Shown: in pieces, positions 55,701 through 64,000 of the stretch | Position numbering within the stretch: the stretch's first letter is position 1 | Layout: each line of letters begins with the position of its first letter | Origin: CAUZFZ01 sp963579025 | GTDB taxonomy: Bacteria > Planctomycetota > Planctomycetia > Planctomycetales > Planctomycetaceae | Assembly (NCBI GenBank): GCA_963579025.1 | Contig: CAUZFZ010000002.1 | Span: 62,001 to 126,000 of the forward strand | Direction of reading: 5' to 3' | DNA length: 64,000 nt | Notes under the pieces: model-generated | The model's input: only the letters and a program-made list of their open reading frames with translations | Told to the model about the DNA's origin: nothing | Database searches by the model: none | Made by a program: the position numbers and the translations under genes

Positions 55701-55910
55701 CACCAGACCGACGTGCTGCTCACGCGGGCCCGGCTGGGACTTCTTCCCAACGGTTTGCAGAACGAACAAGGAGCCTACCCGTGGGGCTCGCCGCGCGAGG
55801 ACCTGGACCGCGCCGCCAAACTGATCCAGGACTGCGGCTATCACCGCCGCGACGAAGAGCTGGCCGACGCCCACGCAGCCCTCGCCTGTCAGGAGCAGCA
55901 GCAGGGATAG
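52773..55910 (+). CDS. HNH-STAND-TPR protein (putative antiviral NTPase)
   Basis: 1045 residues. Residues 10-80: HNH-type nuclease with zinc Cys pairs (RCAFPGCPH Cys22/Cys27; CPTHH Cys74), EVCHIEA with the catalytic-type His44, and Asn69. Residues 135-330: STAND NTPase, GRSTELRKL, Walker A GGTGKS (166-171), Walker B LLILDGLE, VITTREPV; a winged-helix part with DAHPLIREYF ends near 540. Residues 543-595 come from an inserted palindrome (54394-54551). Residues 600-1040: TPR-like helices (VYRDRIQRG; AVGRLTEAVEPMRTALEID). By analogy with Avs-type STAND proteins, target sensing by the TPRs would activate DNA cleavage by the HNH; not proven. Divergent from the HTH-like gene. Confidence 0.85.
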   Translation: MARRDILESTLKKLFALTGNRCAFPGCPHAVVNEHGDLIAEVCHIEAANERGERFNPDQTDEERRAFDNLIVLCPTHHTTTDNVDEYPVERLREMKREHEDRYRDQPPEISSDKIDRLIGRVTGIAVSKLPAGATRTKLIGRSTELRKLTNALKGDTHVLSLVAWGGTGKSALTAHWMVRLAERNWGDIERYFDWSFYSQGTKGEQGTSADLFIAEALRFFGDPDPQAGSPHDRGDRLARLAVEQPTLLILDGLEPMQFGPGPQEGLIKDPALKSLIRGIAQRPFRGLCVITTREPVKDLTQFQGHTAKEIKLDNLTAAAGAELLHLLGVRRAGAKSPISPDDRELHDAVGEVNGHALTLQLMATYLARTQGGDIRRRDRFGFEPAMKTTSDEHAFRVIAAYERWLSATHSGHSDVAKLVKSFGIERQNAESLDDFRYEVSEPQPHPEGERMLAVLRMLGLFDRPAPPGCLNDLRNEPIIDGLNDAVVHASDDEWNSALTHLQDLGLITLVGAEASSTGLPSDLVVDAHPLIREYFAKQLKAGLARVSDPAGDPTAGLPAAEGNTENDESLEADEGDLRSEDVRGRRPAHSSLSAWTEGHRRVFEFLCKSTEHRPDGVDGLAPLYQAIPHGCHAGLHERACSDVYRDRIQRGTGSDGYYSWRKLGAIGADLGAVACFFEQPWSRLSPNLAPADQSWLLNSTAFYLRAVGRLTEAVEPMRTALEIDVELQDWNNAAIQAGNLSELELTLGDVSAAIHDGERIIDYTERSSERGVHWGYRAMYADAQHQAGERDEAGQLFADLETRQAREQPRFPRLYGGRGFRYCDLLLSGAERAAWQATLSRTGFQPVEDDGPAREDHVTACNHVTERAMQWIEWRAPNDPLLDIALENLTLARPALYRWLADHPGPQDSNAEALGAAGQHLGAAVDGLRDSGQLDDLPRGLLTRAWWRQVTGDVPGAIEDLDEAWEIAERGSMKLHQTDVLLTRARLGLLPNGLQNEQGAYPWGSPREDLDRAAKLIQDCGYHRRDEELADAHAALACQEQQQG
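54394..54551. repeat. Palindromic element inserted in a coding region
   Basis: Left arm 54394-54447 and right arm 54498-54551 (54 bp each) are inverted copies sharing gcgcgggtctccgaccccgc and accgcaggtctcc. The 50-base centre is unrelated. It lies in frame inside the HNH-STAND-TPR gene and encodes a low-complexity linker (ARVSDPAGDPTAG...RGRRPAHSS) between the NTPase and TPR parts. Confidence 0.85.
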
Positions 55911-56008
55911 ACACAGGAAACAGACCAGGAGGTGTCCCGCTTCATGGCTATGAAACCGGGAATTATTTGATTCCCGAATTTGAGCCGCGGAGCGGCGGCA
56001 GCATATAG

Positions 56009-56051
56009 CCCCGGGTGAGCGAAACGGCGAAGCCGTGAGCGTAACCCGGGG
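56009..56051. repeat. Small palindromic element
   Basis: Arms ccccgggt (56009-56016) and acccgggg (56044-56051) enclose cggcgaagccg, itself a hairpin. It is a REP-like element. The remainder of 55911-56389 shows no gene that I can support; the minus strand has an open frame (55889-56251) that overlaps the end of the STAND gene and this repeat. Confidence 0.7.
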
Positions 56052-56389
56052 GTTGGTGTCGGGCGGGATTCGAGGGTCTTCTCAACTCCGGGCTTCAGTT
56101 CAGCTCGGCCGGCTTCTGTGCGAGGAATCGGGGACCAGGAAAGGCCGATCGCGCCGATGTGTGTGGATTCGATGTCGCATTCTACGGCGTTTGGCTGCAG
56201 GAATCTTACCGCTGCCATGGCCGTCAGATTGGTGCTTTCGACACGTTTCAACTACGCGAGGGCGGCGGGGTGAGTCACCGAATGTGCTTCATGACCAGGT
56301 CATGCGTAAAATGGCGCCAATAGACGGCTTGCCGGAATGCATGGCGGCATCTCGGTGTCGAATGTGCAAGTTTACAATCGGAGCAGCGG

Positions 56390-58483
56390 ATGATGCCAAA
56401 GTCAGTCGCCACAGTGACCCTCGCGCAAGCGACAATCCTGCTTCTCGAACAATCAGGGACGCTTCGATCGGCGAGCAGAACAGCTTGCCTGGTACTCCTC
56501 TTCCTGTTGATCACGTCGGTCCTGCACGCACAGCATGTTTCGGAACCGTTGCCCGGCGCGGCGATCAGCGTCAACACAAAGTTTCCTGGCGGAAACGTCC
56601 TCGTGAACAAAATCGAGGGCAACACGATCCACATTGCGCCCGAATTGCGAGGCGGGCGTCAGTGGTTCTATTGGAACTTCGAGGCTGAGGTCTCGCAGCC
56701 CGGGCGCGTGACGTTCGTGTTCCCTGCTGACGCCGGTGCGCAGATCGGCGTAAACGGCCCGGCTGTCAGTCTTGATGAGGGCAGGACATGGGAGTGGCTC
56801 GGCGCGGACCATGCCGGCTTTCGCTCCGCAGGGCGGGACTCACCTGCGGTGCCGTCCGATTCGTTCTGGTACGACTTCACTGCCAAAAACAGCACGGTGA
56901 GATTCTCTGTTGGGATTCCGTACCTGCAGAGAAACCTTGATGAGTTCATCGCGCGGCTGGGTGAGAACCCGCATCTCGTCCGAGACGTTCTGACGAAAAG
57001 TCGAAAAGGCCGTCCCGTCGATGTATGGCAGGTCGGTCAGCCGGGGCCAGACATGATCCCCGTTCTGGTCAGTGCCCGGCATCACGCGTGTGAGGCCCTC
57101 GCAAGTTACGTGCTGGAAGGTTTTCTTGAGGAAGCGCTGTCCGACTCGCCTGCCGGAGCTGCCTTTCGCAGAAAGTACATTCTGTACGCGATTCCCATCG
57201 TGGACGTGGACGGAGTTGCCGAAGGCGATCAGGGCAAGTGGCGGAGTCCCCATGACCACAACCGCGACTACGGCCAGGAAAGAATGATCTACCCGCCGGT
57301 CATCTCGATGGTGCAACTGGCGAAGGCAAAGAGGATCAAACTGGCGCTCGACTTTCATTGCCCGACACTACGAATGGACATTCATCAGGGATTCTACTTC
57401 GCCGGCATCCGTCTGCCGCATATCAAAAACAACATGGATGAACTGATCGGCTGGATGGACGAAGAACGTCCGCCAGCAGTCATCTGGAGTGAACGCGATC
57501 TGATGGCCAGGCCAGGACCTTCCGCTCCGAAAGGCGGCATGCCATTCTCGAATTACTTCGCGTATCACGACGGAGTTGATTTTGCCGCGACATTGGAATC
57601 ACCGTTTACCCAACGTGGCAATGGGCTCGACGACGAACTGGCATGCGAGTATGGCCGGGGACTGCTGCGGGCCTGGGTCAGAACAGAATTCGTCAGCTCG
57701 AAGTCAGAAAGCGGTCGCTCGGAATGGGACACGGCCCGGTTCGTCGCGTTCAGGAAAAGTTTCACGTCTGTTTATCAAAGCAAGCCAGCCGAAGCCGAAG
57801 CAATTGCGAACGTGTATTTGACGAATGACCAGTCGCCAGTCCTCTACCGGATCGAGGCCAGTAACCTGATGGGAATGCTGAGGTCCCGTCAGCGAAAGTA
57901 CGCAGAGGCGTTCACGTATTTCGAACTCGCCATGACGGAGTCGCACGCCACTACCAGCCAGCGTGTCACGGCTGCGTCTGAACGAGCACGTATCGCGTGC
58001 GCCGACACGCAGCAAAGCTCCGCCGATCTGGAAAAAGCACTCAACTCGTTTGCCGCAATTCCGTACCCGTCCCAAAAACAACAGGCCGGAGTTCATGAGG
58101 CCGCTGCAGCGGCCTACGAAAAACGGGACGACATCGACACAGCCCTGACTCACGCGCGGTCATGGTTCACGCACGCCGGCAGATACGACCGAGGCGAAGC
58201 ACTGAACGTCGTCGCCAATCTGCTTGACAAGGCGGGTCATCCAATAGAGGCGATCTCGATTCGTAAACAGGCGGTGGAGATTCTGCGAAAGGAACTCGAC
58301 CCTGTACCCGTCGGAGTTTTCGGCCCCCTGATGGCAGCAGACCTGCTGGACGCCCTGAACGGAATTCCCACAGCGACCGTCTCCGAAAAGAAAGCAGCCG
58401 CCAACATCGCCCTGAACCACAACGTCAAACCGCCGTCCATTCTGCGTCGAATCCAGGCGGGTCTTGCTGGCATCAGGGATTGA
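56390..58483 (+). CDS. M14-like zinc carboxypeptidase with C-terminal TPR-like part
   Basis: 697 residues; two adjacent ATG (56390, 56393). An N-terminal segment is followed by a signal-like helix (ACLVLLFLLITSVLHA, about 32-47). A beta domain (50-170) precedes the M14 fold: ARHHACEALASYVLEG holds the zinc His and Glu of HxxE, NRDYG the substrate-binding Asn-Arg, LDFHCPTLR the third zinc His, and ATLESPFTQRG the catalytic Glu. The last 220 residues are helical repeats (YAEAFTYFELAMTES). It would act outside the cytoplasm on peptides or cell-wall stems. It stands alone and ends just before a tRNA-like att region. Confidence 0.85.
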   Translation: MMPKSVATVTLAQATILLLEQSGTLRSASRTACLVLLFLLITSVLHAQHVSEPLPGAAISVNTKFPGGNVLVNKIEGNTIHIAPELRGGRQWFYWNFEAEVSQPGRVTFVFPADAGAQIGVNGPAVSLDEGRTWEWLGADHAGFRSAGRDSPAVPSDSFWYDFTAKNSTVRFSVGIPYLQRNLDEFIARLGENPHLVRDVLTKSRKGRPVDVWQVGQPGPDMIPVLVSARHHACEALASYVLEGFLEEALSDSPAGAAFRRKYILYAIPIVDVDGVAEGDQGKWRSPHDHNRDYGQERMIYPPVISMVQLAKAKRIKLALDFHCPTLRMDIHQGFYFAGIRLPHIKNNMDELIGWMDEERPPAVIWSERDLMARPGPSAPKGGMPFSNYFAYHDGVDFAATLESPFTQRGNGLDDELACEYGRGLLRAWVRTEFVSSKSESGRSEWDTARFVAFRKSFTSVYQSKPAEAEAIANVYLTNDQSPVLYRIEASNLMGMLRSRQRKYAEAFTYFELAMTESHATTSQRVTAASERARIACADTQQSSADLEKALNSFAAIPYPSQKQQAGVHEAAAAAYEKRDDIDTALTHARSWFTHAGRYDRGEALNVVANLLDKAGHPIEAISIRKQAVEILRKELDPVPVGVFGPLMAADLLDALNGIPTATVSEKKAAANIALNHNVKPPSILRRIQAGLAGIRD

Positions 58484-58565
58484 AATCGCGGACGCGAAAC
58501 GTCGGAAAAACCAGTAGACCAACGCAAAGCAAGTCGGACAGAGGCCAAGCTGTGTCAATGAGAAT

Positions 58566-58606
58566 CGCCCCCGTAAGTGGCTTGTTTGCAAGCACTTACG
58601 AGGGCG
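58566..58606. terminator. Hairpin after the peptidase gene
   Basis: Strong inverted repeat: cgcccccgtaagtggcttg facing caagcacttacgagggcg with a short loop (ttt/g). No T-run follows, so it may stop transcription of the peptidase gene or be part of the neighbouring attachment region. Confidence 0.5.
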
Positions 58607-58618
58607 ATACACGTGAAT

Positions 58619-58683
<65 letters not shown>

Positions 58684-58860
58684 CAATCGACACAACCAGC
58701 TACTGCTGAACAGGATATGTCGACAGCCGAGAGCGGCTTACCGACTGGCTTACCGAAAACGACGAAATCTGACGCTGTTCTGCGTCATGTGATTGGTGCC
58801 TGGAGTTCACTTTCTGAGTCCCAGCGACAGGCCATCGTGGCTATCGTCGAGGCGTCCTGA
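58684..58860 (+). pseudogene. Possible C-terminal tail of an integrase
   Basis: Directly next to the tRNA fragment, the plus strand reads SDAVLRHVIGAWSSLSESQR and QAIVAIVEAS before a stop at 58858-58860. A similar 'AWxxLxxxxxxxIVAxV' tail closes many planctomycete tyrosine recombinases that sit at tRNA sites. The catalytic part is missing here. The call rests on one short motif and position. The rest of 58861-59286 has a G/C-rich tract and the upstream region of the kinase gene; an in-frame extension of the kinase to 58945 has no family-like sequence. Confidence 0.35.
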
Positions 58861-59286
58861 CCCTGCCGGGGGCGGGGGGGCGGCCCCCCATTCGATTCCC
58901 CTGCATACATGCTTAGGTTCCCGCCCGGGAGTTTTTGACTTTTTTTGATCCGGCATCCGCACTGGCGGTCTCTCGTACGGTCTGACGCTCTCGGATTCTC
59001 AACACGACCCGGATCATCTTCGCTGTGGATTACGGCGAGAAGCGGAGCAGGACGGGCTCTGCGGAGAGGACGGGCATGGCGAAGCGGCGACAGTGATACA
59101 TCCGACGACGTTCCCGCCTTAGAGTCGTTCGCGAAAACGGTTTCGGCCTTGCGATACGAAGTATGCCGCTGGGCGTTAGTGACAGACCGTCGCCGGATTC
59201 ACGTCTCACTTTCGCACGCGGTCGCCGGAACGCATTATGGGTCGAGCCGCAATGAACTCAGCCACCCATTGCAGAAGGTCACGAGC

Positions 59287-62200
59287 ATGCCTGTTGAACA
59301 ACACCTGCTGTTTGCTGTTCTGGCGTTTGAAAGAGAGTTGCTCGATCTGCAGCAGCTCACGTCGGCCGTGCGTGCCTGGTCGAGTGACAAGTCGGGCACG
59401 CTGGCCGATCTGCTGGTTGAGCGTGGCTGGGTGACGGCTGAAGAACGGTCGTCTCTTGAGAAGCAGGCCGAACGGAAACTCGCGAAGCACCAGAACGACC
59501 CGCGCGTCACGCTCAATGCAGCTACGCGCGGTGACGTCTGCGACGCATTGCGGAATGACGTAGACGATAATGATGTCCAGCAGTCGCTCAGCTCATGGCC
59601 GTCCGGGGCACCTGTTCTGATCGAGACCATTGAACAGACCCAGGACGAGTCGAAACGGCCAAAGTCGCGGTACACATGGGTCAGCGAAGTCGGTGCGGGT
59701 GGCCTTGGCAAGGTCTGGCTCGCGCGGGACAACGATCTGTCGCGTGAAGTGGCTCTGAAGGAAATCAAACCAGGCTCAGCGTCGAGCGAGGCTGTCCGGA
59801 GGCTGATCAAAGAGGCTCAGATCACCGGTCAACTCCAACATCCGGGCATTGTGCCGGTCTATGAAGTGAATCGTGATGAGGGTCGACCGTTCTACACGAT
59901 GAAGCTGGTGAGGGGTGATACGCTCTCCAAAGCCATACGCGAGCACCACGCGACGAAACAGGCTGGAGCCGAAGACCCGCTCTCGGAACGGCGGTTGCTC
60001 AACATCTTTCTGAGCATCTGCGACGCCATCGCCTACGCACATTCGCGCGGTGTGATTCATCGCGACCTGAAGCCCCAGAATGTCGTGCTGGGTGAATACG
60101 GTGAGGCTCTCGTGCTGGACTGGGGCCTTGCTCGCTCGGTGGGCAGCGAGGACGAAGACTCTGCACCGATCGTCGTGACAGACGACGGACAGACGGAAGC
60201 GACGCAGGCGGGACAGAAACTTGGCACGCCAGCGTACATGTCTCCGGAGCAGGCAGCTGGCCGTGTGCAACACATGGACGAGCGAACCGACATCTACGGT
60301 CTGGGGGCAATCCTGTTCGAAATCCTGACCGGCCAGGCACCGCATCAATCGGACGAATCCGACGACGTCGCGTCCGGTTTGACCGCCATGCTGCACCGCA
60401 TCGCGAACGGCGAGACACCGCGAGTCCGTGCGATCGACGCCACGATTCCTGACGAGTTGGAAACGATCTGCGCGACCGCAATGGCCCGGCACAGGGACGA
60501 GCGTTATCAGGCGGCGAAGGATTTGAGCGAGGCGGTGCTGAAGTTTCAGATCCACGAGGAGAGCATCGAACTCGCTTCCCGTGCCGCGGATGACCTGGAG
60601 GCTGCGCGGAAGAGTGGCACATACGACGACTTCAGTCGGGCGCGATTCGGTTTCGAAACGTCGCTGGAACAGTGGCCGGACAATGTGCGGGCGGCAGCGG
60701 GCCTGAATGAGACTCGACAGGACTACGCCCAGGCCGCGTTCGACCGTGGTGATTTCGATTTGGCTCTGTCTCTGCTGGATGAAGCCGACCCCGATCAGGC
60801 CAGTCTGGCGACCGCCATTCAGACTGCCGCGACGGGACGTGCTTCAGCGACCGGCCGAATTCGTCGTCTGCGTCGGTTTGGCTTTGCCGCGACTGTGACG
60901 ATTGCCGTGCTCGCAATCATCGCGGCCGTGTGGGTCAACTTCGAGCGGGAAAGAGCGCTGTCGGCTCAAGCGGACGAGGCCACTCAGCGAGGCATCGCGG
61001 AACGCAACGCGCATGAAGCGCAACAGCAACGTCGAGCCGCTGTCAGCGCAGGCAAGCTGGCACAAAGTAAAGCTGAAGAGGCGAGCGTCGCCCGAGACCG
61101 AGCCGATCGCAATGCGAAGGAAGCCTATGATCAGACTCAGTTGGCTGAGGCTGCGACAGAAACCGCACGGGCACAAACCAGCGTGGCCCTCGGAACACTC
61201 AACACTGTGATCTTCGACATCCAGCGAGGACTGGACAATGTCCCGGGCGCGGGTGCGTTGCGACGCAAGTTGCTCAACACGGCCTTGAACCGGCTCCAGC
61301 AGATTGCCGATAAATTCGCCGATTCAGACAGCGTCGACCGCCAGACGATGGTCGCGTTAAACGAACTGGCGGCCGTGCTTCTGCGAGTCGGCATGGGCGA
61401 GGCCGGGTGGACTTTCAATCGGCTCGGGGAAGCATCGGACGGACAGAAACCTAATCCGATCGGGTCTTCCGCGGTCGGTGTCGCTCATACTTTGTCCCAG
61501 CGGGCTCTGGAAATCGCGCGGCATTTGGCCGCAGCCGACCCTACCGACGTTCAAGCACAGCATGATCTCTCAATTGGGTACCGAAGATTGGGCGACGTGA
61601 GCTGGCAGGCAGGATATGTCCAAGAGGCCCTGGGCTCCTACGAACAATCCTTGGACGTAGCGAAGAAAGTGGCGGCGGCCGATCCCACGGACGCACTGGT
61701 GCAGCGTGGCCTTGCATCCTCGTACCAAAGACTGGGAGCGGTGAGCTTCCGGGCAGGGCATGTCCATAGGGCGCTTGGGTTCCACCGACAATCCCTCGAT
61801 ATAAGCAAGAAACTGGCGGCCGCCGAACCCGCAGACGCAACGGCACAGCGGGATCTCTCAGTCTCGTACAACAATCTGGGCGACGTGAGCCTGAAGCTAG
61901 GGCGCGCGGATGAGGCCCTCGGCTTCTACCAGCAATCTATGGACATCCGCAGGAAGCTGGCAGTGGCCGATCCCGCAGACGCACTGGCGCAGCGAGATCT
62001 GGCAACCTCGTACGAAAAATTGGGTCACGTGAGCCTGCAGACGAGCGAGGCTCGCGACTTCTACCTGCAGTCCCTGGACATCTTGAAGAAACTGGCGGCG
62101 GCCGACCCCACGGATGTACTAGCACAGCGAGCTGTCGCAGGCTCGTACTTCAACCTGGGTGAGGTGAGCCTGGAGTTAGGGCGCGGAGATGAGGCCCTCG

Positions 62201-63744
62201 ACTTCCACCAGCAATCTATGGACATCCGCAGGAAGCTGGCAGTGGCCGATCCCGCAGACGCACTGGCGCAGCGAGATCTCGCAACCTCGTACGAAAGACT
62301 GGGCAACGTGAGCCTGCAGACGAGCGAGGCTCGCGACTTCTACCTGCAGTCCCTGGCCATCTGGAACAAGCTGGCGGCGGCTGACTCCACGGACGTGCAG
62401 GCACAGCGAGGCGTTGCAGGCTTGTACTACAACCTGGGCAACGCGAACCTGCAATTGGGGCAGTTGCAGGCAGCTCACGACTTCTACCAGCAGGCCCTCG
62501 ACGTCAGAAAAAAGCTCGCGGATGCCAGTCCTGCCGATGCCCAAGCACAGCACAATCTGTCTGTGTCGTATGAGAAGTTGGGCAACGCGAACCTGCAATT
62601 GGGGCAGTTGCATGCAGCTCGCGACTACTACCAGCAGGCCCTCGACGTCAGAAAAAAGCTCGCGGATGCCAGTCCTGCCGATGCCCAAGAAAAGCACAAT
62701 CTGTCTGTGTCATATGAGAAGTTGGGCAACGCGAACCTGCAGTTGGGGCAGTTGCATGCAGCTCGCGACTTCTACCAGCAGGTTCTCAACGTCAGCAAAA
62801 AGCTCGCGGACGCCGATCCCGCCGACACCCGGGCACAGCGAGGTGTTGCAGGCTCGTACCTCAACCTGGGCAACGCGAACCTGCAATTGGGGCAGTTGCA
62901 TGCAGCTCGCGACTACTACCAGCAGGCCCTCGACGTCAGAAAAAAGCTCGCGGATGCCAGTCCTGCCGATGCCCAAGCACAGCGCAATCTCTGGGTGCCG
63001 TATCAGAAACTCGGCGACATGAGCCTTTGGACAGGGCAGGTGCAGCCGGCACTTGAGTTCTACCGACAGTCTTTCGACATTGCGCAGAGGCTGGTGACGG
63101 TCGATCCAGCAGATGCTCAAGCTCATCAGCTACTGATCAAATCTCACGGGAATCTGGGTATGGCGCACCGGGCTAACGCGGACTATGCCGCGTCGGTAGC
63201 GTCCTTCCAGTCAGCCCTGAAAGTCGCGACGACCGTGCACGGCCGTGGTTGGCTGAAAGGCACAATTGAGTCACTCATCGAGTCACTAAGGCGGGACGTC
63301 GCCAAATCTCAACTCCAACATTTGGTGACAGGTGACTGGGACACATTTCTCGAAAAGGCGGAAAAGACACCGGCCCTTCTGTACTACCGCGTGGCAGAAC
63401 TCGCAAAGCACCAAAGGATCGATGAGGCGGCTCAGGCCGCTGGTTATCTGCGAGTTTTCTCCGTCGATGCCGCGGAAGCAGAGGCGGCGATGCTCTACGA
63501 CGCAGCCCGCGGTTATGGTCTTTGTGCCGCTGCGGTAAAATCGGCAAAGGGTGAAGAGTTGACTGAAGGGCAACAGTCCCGTCGCCGCGAGTTTCTTGAC
63601 CTGTCACTGGTCTGCCTGAAAGAAGCCTTCGCGGCCGGCTATGACGATGTTGAGCGAGCCCAAAAAGACCCAGATTTGGCGGCTCTGCGTGATCTGCCGG
63701 AGTTTCAGAAGTTGGTCAAGTCCCCGCCTGATGACGCGAACTGA
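59287..63744 (+). CDS. Ser/Thr protein kinase with transmembrane helix and TPR array
   Basis: 1485 residues from the ATG at 59287, where the family N-terminus begins (EQHLLFAVLAFERELLDLQQ); an in-frame extension to 58945 does not look coding. Kinase domain about 130-410: glycine loop VGAGGLGKVWLARD, Lys158 in VALKEIK, HRDLKPQN with the catalytic Asp near 259, DWGLA (the DFG equivalent), GTPAYMSPEQA. A helix at about 530-547 (AATVTIAVLAIIAAVWV) anchors it; a coiled coil follows (ERNAHEAQQQRRAAVSAGK). Residues about 720-1330 are TPR-like repeats of 48 residues. Hanks-type kinases of this layout are frequent in planctomycetes and probably read protein partners through the TPRs. It sits on the presumed island side of the tRNA fragment. 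Confidence 0.9.
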   Translation: MPVEQHLLFAVLAFERELLDLQQLTSAVRAWSSDKSGTLADLLVERGWVTAEERSSLEKQAERKLAKHQNDPRVTLNAATRGDVCDALRNDVDDNDVQQSLSSWPSGAPVLIETIEQTQDESKRPKSRYTWVSEVGAGGLGKVWLARDNDLSREVALKEIKPGSASSEAVRRLIKEAQITGQLQHPGIVPVYEVNRDEGRPFYTMKLVRGDTLSKAIREHHATKQAGAEDPLSERRLLNIFLSICDAIAYAHSRGVIHRDLKPQNVVLGEYGEALVLDWGLARSVGSEDEDSAPIVVTDDGQTEATQAGQKLGTPAYMSPEQAAGRVQHMDERTDIYGLGAILFEILTGQAPHQSDESDDVASGLTAMLHRIANGETPRVRAIDATIPDELETICATAMARHRDERYQAAKDLSEAVLKFQIHEESIELASRAADDLEAARKSGTYDDFSRARFGFETSLEQWPDNVRAAAGLNETRQDYAQAAFDRGDFDLALSLLDEADPDQASLATAIQTAATGRASATGRIRRLRRFGFAATVTIAVLAIIAAVWVNFERERALSAQADEATQRGIAERNAHEAQQQRRAAVSAGKLAQSKAEEASVARDRADRNAKEAYDQTQLAEAATETARAQTSVALGTLNTVIFDIQRGLDNVPGAGALRRKLLNTALNRLQQIADKFADSDSVDRQTMVALNELAAVLLRVGMGEAGWTFNRLGEASDGQKPNPIGSSAVGVAHTLSQRALEIARHLAAADPTDVQAQHDLSIGYRRLGDVSWQAGYVQEALGSYEQSLDVAKKVAAADPTDALVQRGLASSYQRLGAVSFRAGHVHRALGFHRQSLDISKKLAAAEPADATAQRDLSVSYNNLGDVSLKLGRADEALGFYQQSMDIRRKLAVADPADALAQRDLATSYEKLGHVSLQTSEARDFYLQSLDILKKLAAADPTDVLAQRAVAGSYFNLGEVSLELGRGDEALDFHQQSMDIRRKLAVADPADALAQRDLATSYERLGNVSLQTSEARDFYLQSLAIWNKLAAADSTDVQAQRGVAGLYYNLGNANLQLGQLQAAHDFYQQALDVRKKLADASPADAQAQHNLSVSYEKLGNANLQLGQLHAARDYYQQALDVRKKLADASPADAQEKHNLSVSYEKLGNANLQLGQLHAARDFYQQVLNVSKKLADADPADTRAQRGVAGSYLNLGNANLQLGQLHAARDYYQQALDVRKKLADASPADAQAQRNLWVPYQKLGDMSLWTGQVQPALEFYRQSFDIAQRLVTVDPADAQAHQLLIKSHGNLGMAHRANADYAASVASFQSALKVATTVHGRGWLKGTIESLIESLRRDVAKSQLQHLVTGDWDTFLEKAEKTPALLYYRVAELAKHQRIDEAAQAAGYLRVFSVDAAEAEAAMLYDAARGYGLCAAAVKSAKGEELTEGQQSRRREFLDLSLVCLKEAFAAGYDDVERAQKDPDLAALRDLPEFQKLVKSPPDDAN
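62434..63009 (+). repeat. Tandem 144-bp coding repeats (TPR array)
   Basis: The unit starting ctgggcaacgcgaacctgca recurs at 62434, 62578, 62722 and 62866, an exact 144-bp period (48 residues), with almost identical DNA. More diverged copies of the same length extend to about 61560 on the left and 63130 on the right. Such homogeneity suggests recent duplication. Confidence 0.9.
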
Positions 63745-63876
63745 CACGGGCGGTACTGGTAGCTTGCCAATCGATGTTACGGGCGCAAAGGCTCCGTATT
63801 CTGCGATTGTTTGTGTGTTTGAGTCATGTGACACAACCAGCAATCGACCCCATGCCGCCTGCGACCTGTGGACGGT

Positions 63877-64000
63877 CAGTCAGCCACCGTCGCGCCGGTT
63901 TCGGCATCAGCCGGTGGATCTGCAATCCAACTGGCAACCGTCCCCGCAGACAGCCGACCGGTCTTAACGAGCCGGCGGACCGCCGCGCCAACTGTGCCGT
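63877..64000 (-). CDS. C-terminal end of an unidentified protein (cut by window edge)
   Basis: The minus strand is open from the right edge to a TGA at 63877-63879 and reads GTVGAAVRRLVKTGRLSAGT, then VASWIADPPADAETGATVAD. The 40 visible residues suggest a helix followed by a flexible acidic tail. No family is recognised. Coding nature is inferred from the open frame and composition. The 132 bp between it and the kinase stop hold nothing obvious. Confidence 0.4.

Noticed and set aside
55889..56251. 120-residue minus-strand frame after the STAND gene
   Set aside because: It overlaps the coding end of the STAND gene and the palindrome at 56009-56051; no recognisable motif.
62434..63009. CRISPR or minisatellite
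   Set aside because: Exact 144-bp coding period within the kinase; it is a TPR array.

Overview
The window is almost certainly from a planctomycete (Planctomycetota). It carries the lineage-typical secreted families of this phylum: PSCyt1/DUF1549/DUF1553 proteins, DUF1592-type cytochromes, DUF1552 and DUF1501 proteins, three sulfatases, a giant PQQ-propeller protein, a Ser/Thr kinase with TPRs and a DapL-type lysine pathway enzyme. Composition is moderately GC-rich and palindromic intergenic elements are frequent. No rRNA, complete tRNA, insertion sequence, CRISPR array or phage structural gene was seen.

Layout. 1-12 kb: secreted polymer-degradation genes (DUF1549/1553, DUF1592, DUF1552, two sulfatases, an aldo/keto reductase), with gene relics (LamG-like, DUF1585) and palindromic repeats between them. 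12-17 kb: a SIR2-NACHT-FGE-fold protein on the minus strand, divergent from a zeta-toxin-like kinase with a small overlapping partner. 17-28 kb: a 1700-residue PQQ-propeller protein, then a DUF1553/DUF1501 pair split by a HEPN / small protein / receiver-like trio, then HicAB. 28-39 kb: sialidase, dapL, an M50-protease/adaptor pair, a CorA-like membrane protein overlapping rnpA, and two DUF1501 genes. 39-43 kb: a DUF4062-NACHT-HEAT protein preceded by a 59-residue ORF. 43-51 kb: sulfatase, ArsR regulator, a VWA membrane protein, a YyaL/DsbD-like lipoprotein, and a peroxiredoxin read through an in-frame TGA (probable selenocysteine) with a good terminator. 52-56 kb: an HTH-like gene divergent from an HNH-STAND-TPR protein that carries a palindrome inside its coding sequence. 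56-64 kb: an M14-like peptidase, a tRNA-Ser 3' fragment that looks like an attachment site, and a kinase-TPR giant with 144-bp internal repeats.

How they fit. The secreted sulfatases, sialidase and DUF15xx proteins suggest degradation of sulfated or sialylated glycans. Spliced among them are several conflict-type modules: three different large STAND/NACHT NTPases (effector ends SIR2, DUF4062 and HNH; sensor ends FGE fold, HEAT and TPR), HEPN, HicAB and zeta modules. This mixture, the split operons and the gene relics fit repeated acquisition of defence cargo into a metabolic background. The strongest single novelty is the selenocysteine peroxiredoxin. The strongest system candidates are the three STAND loci. 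All functions are inferred from sequence motifs; no database search was run.
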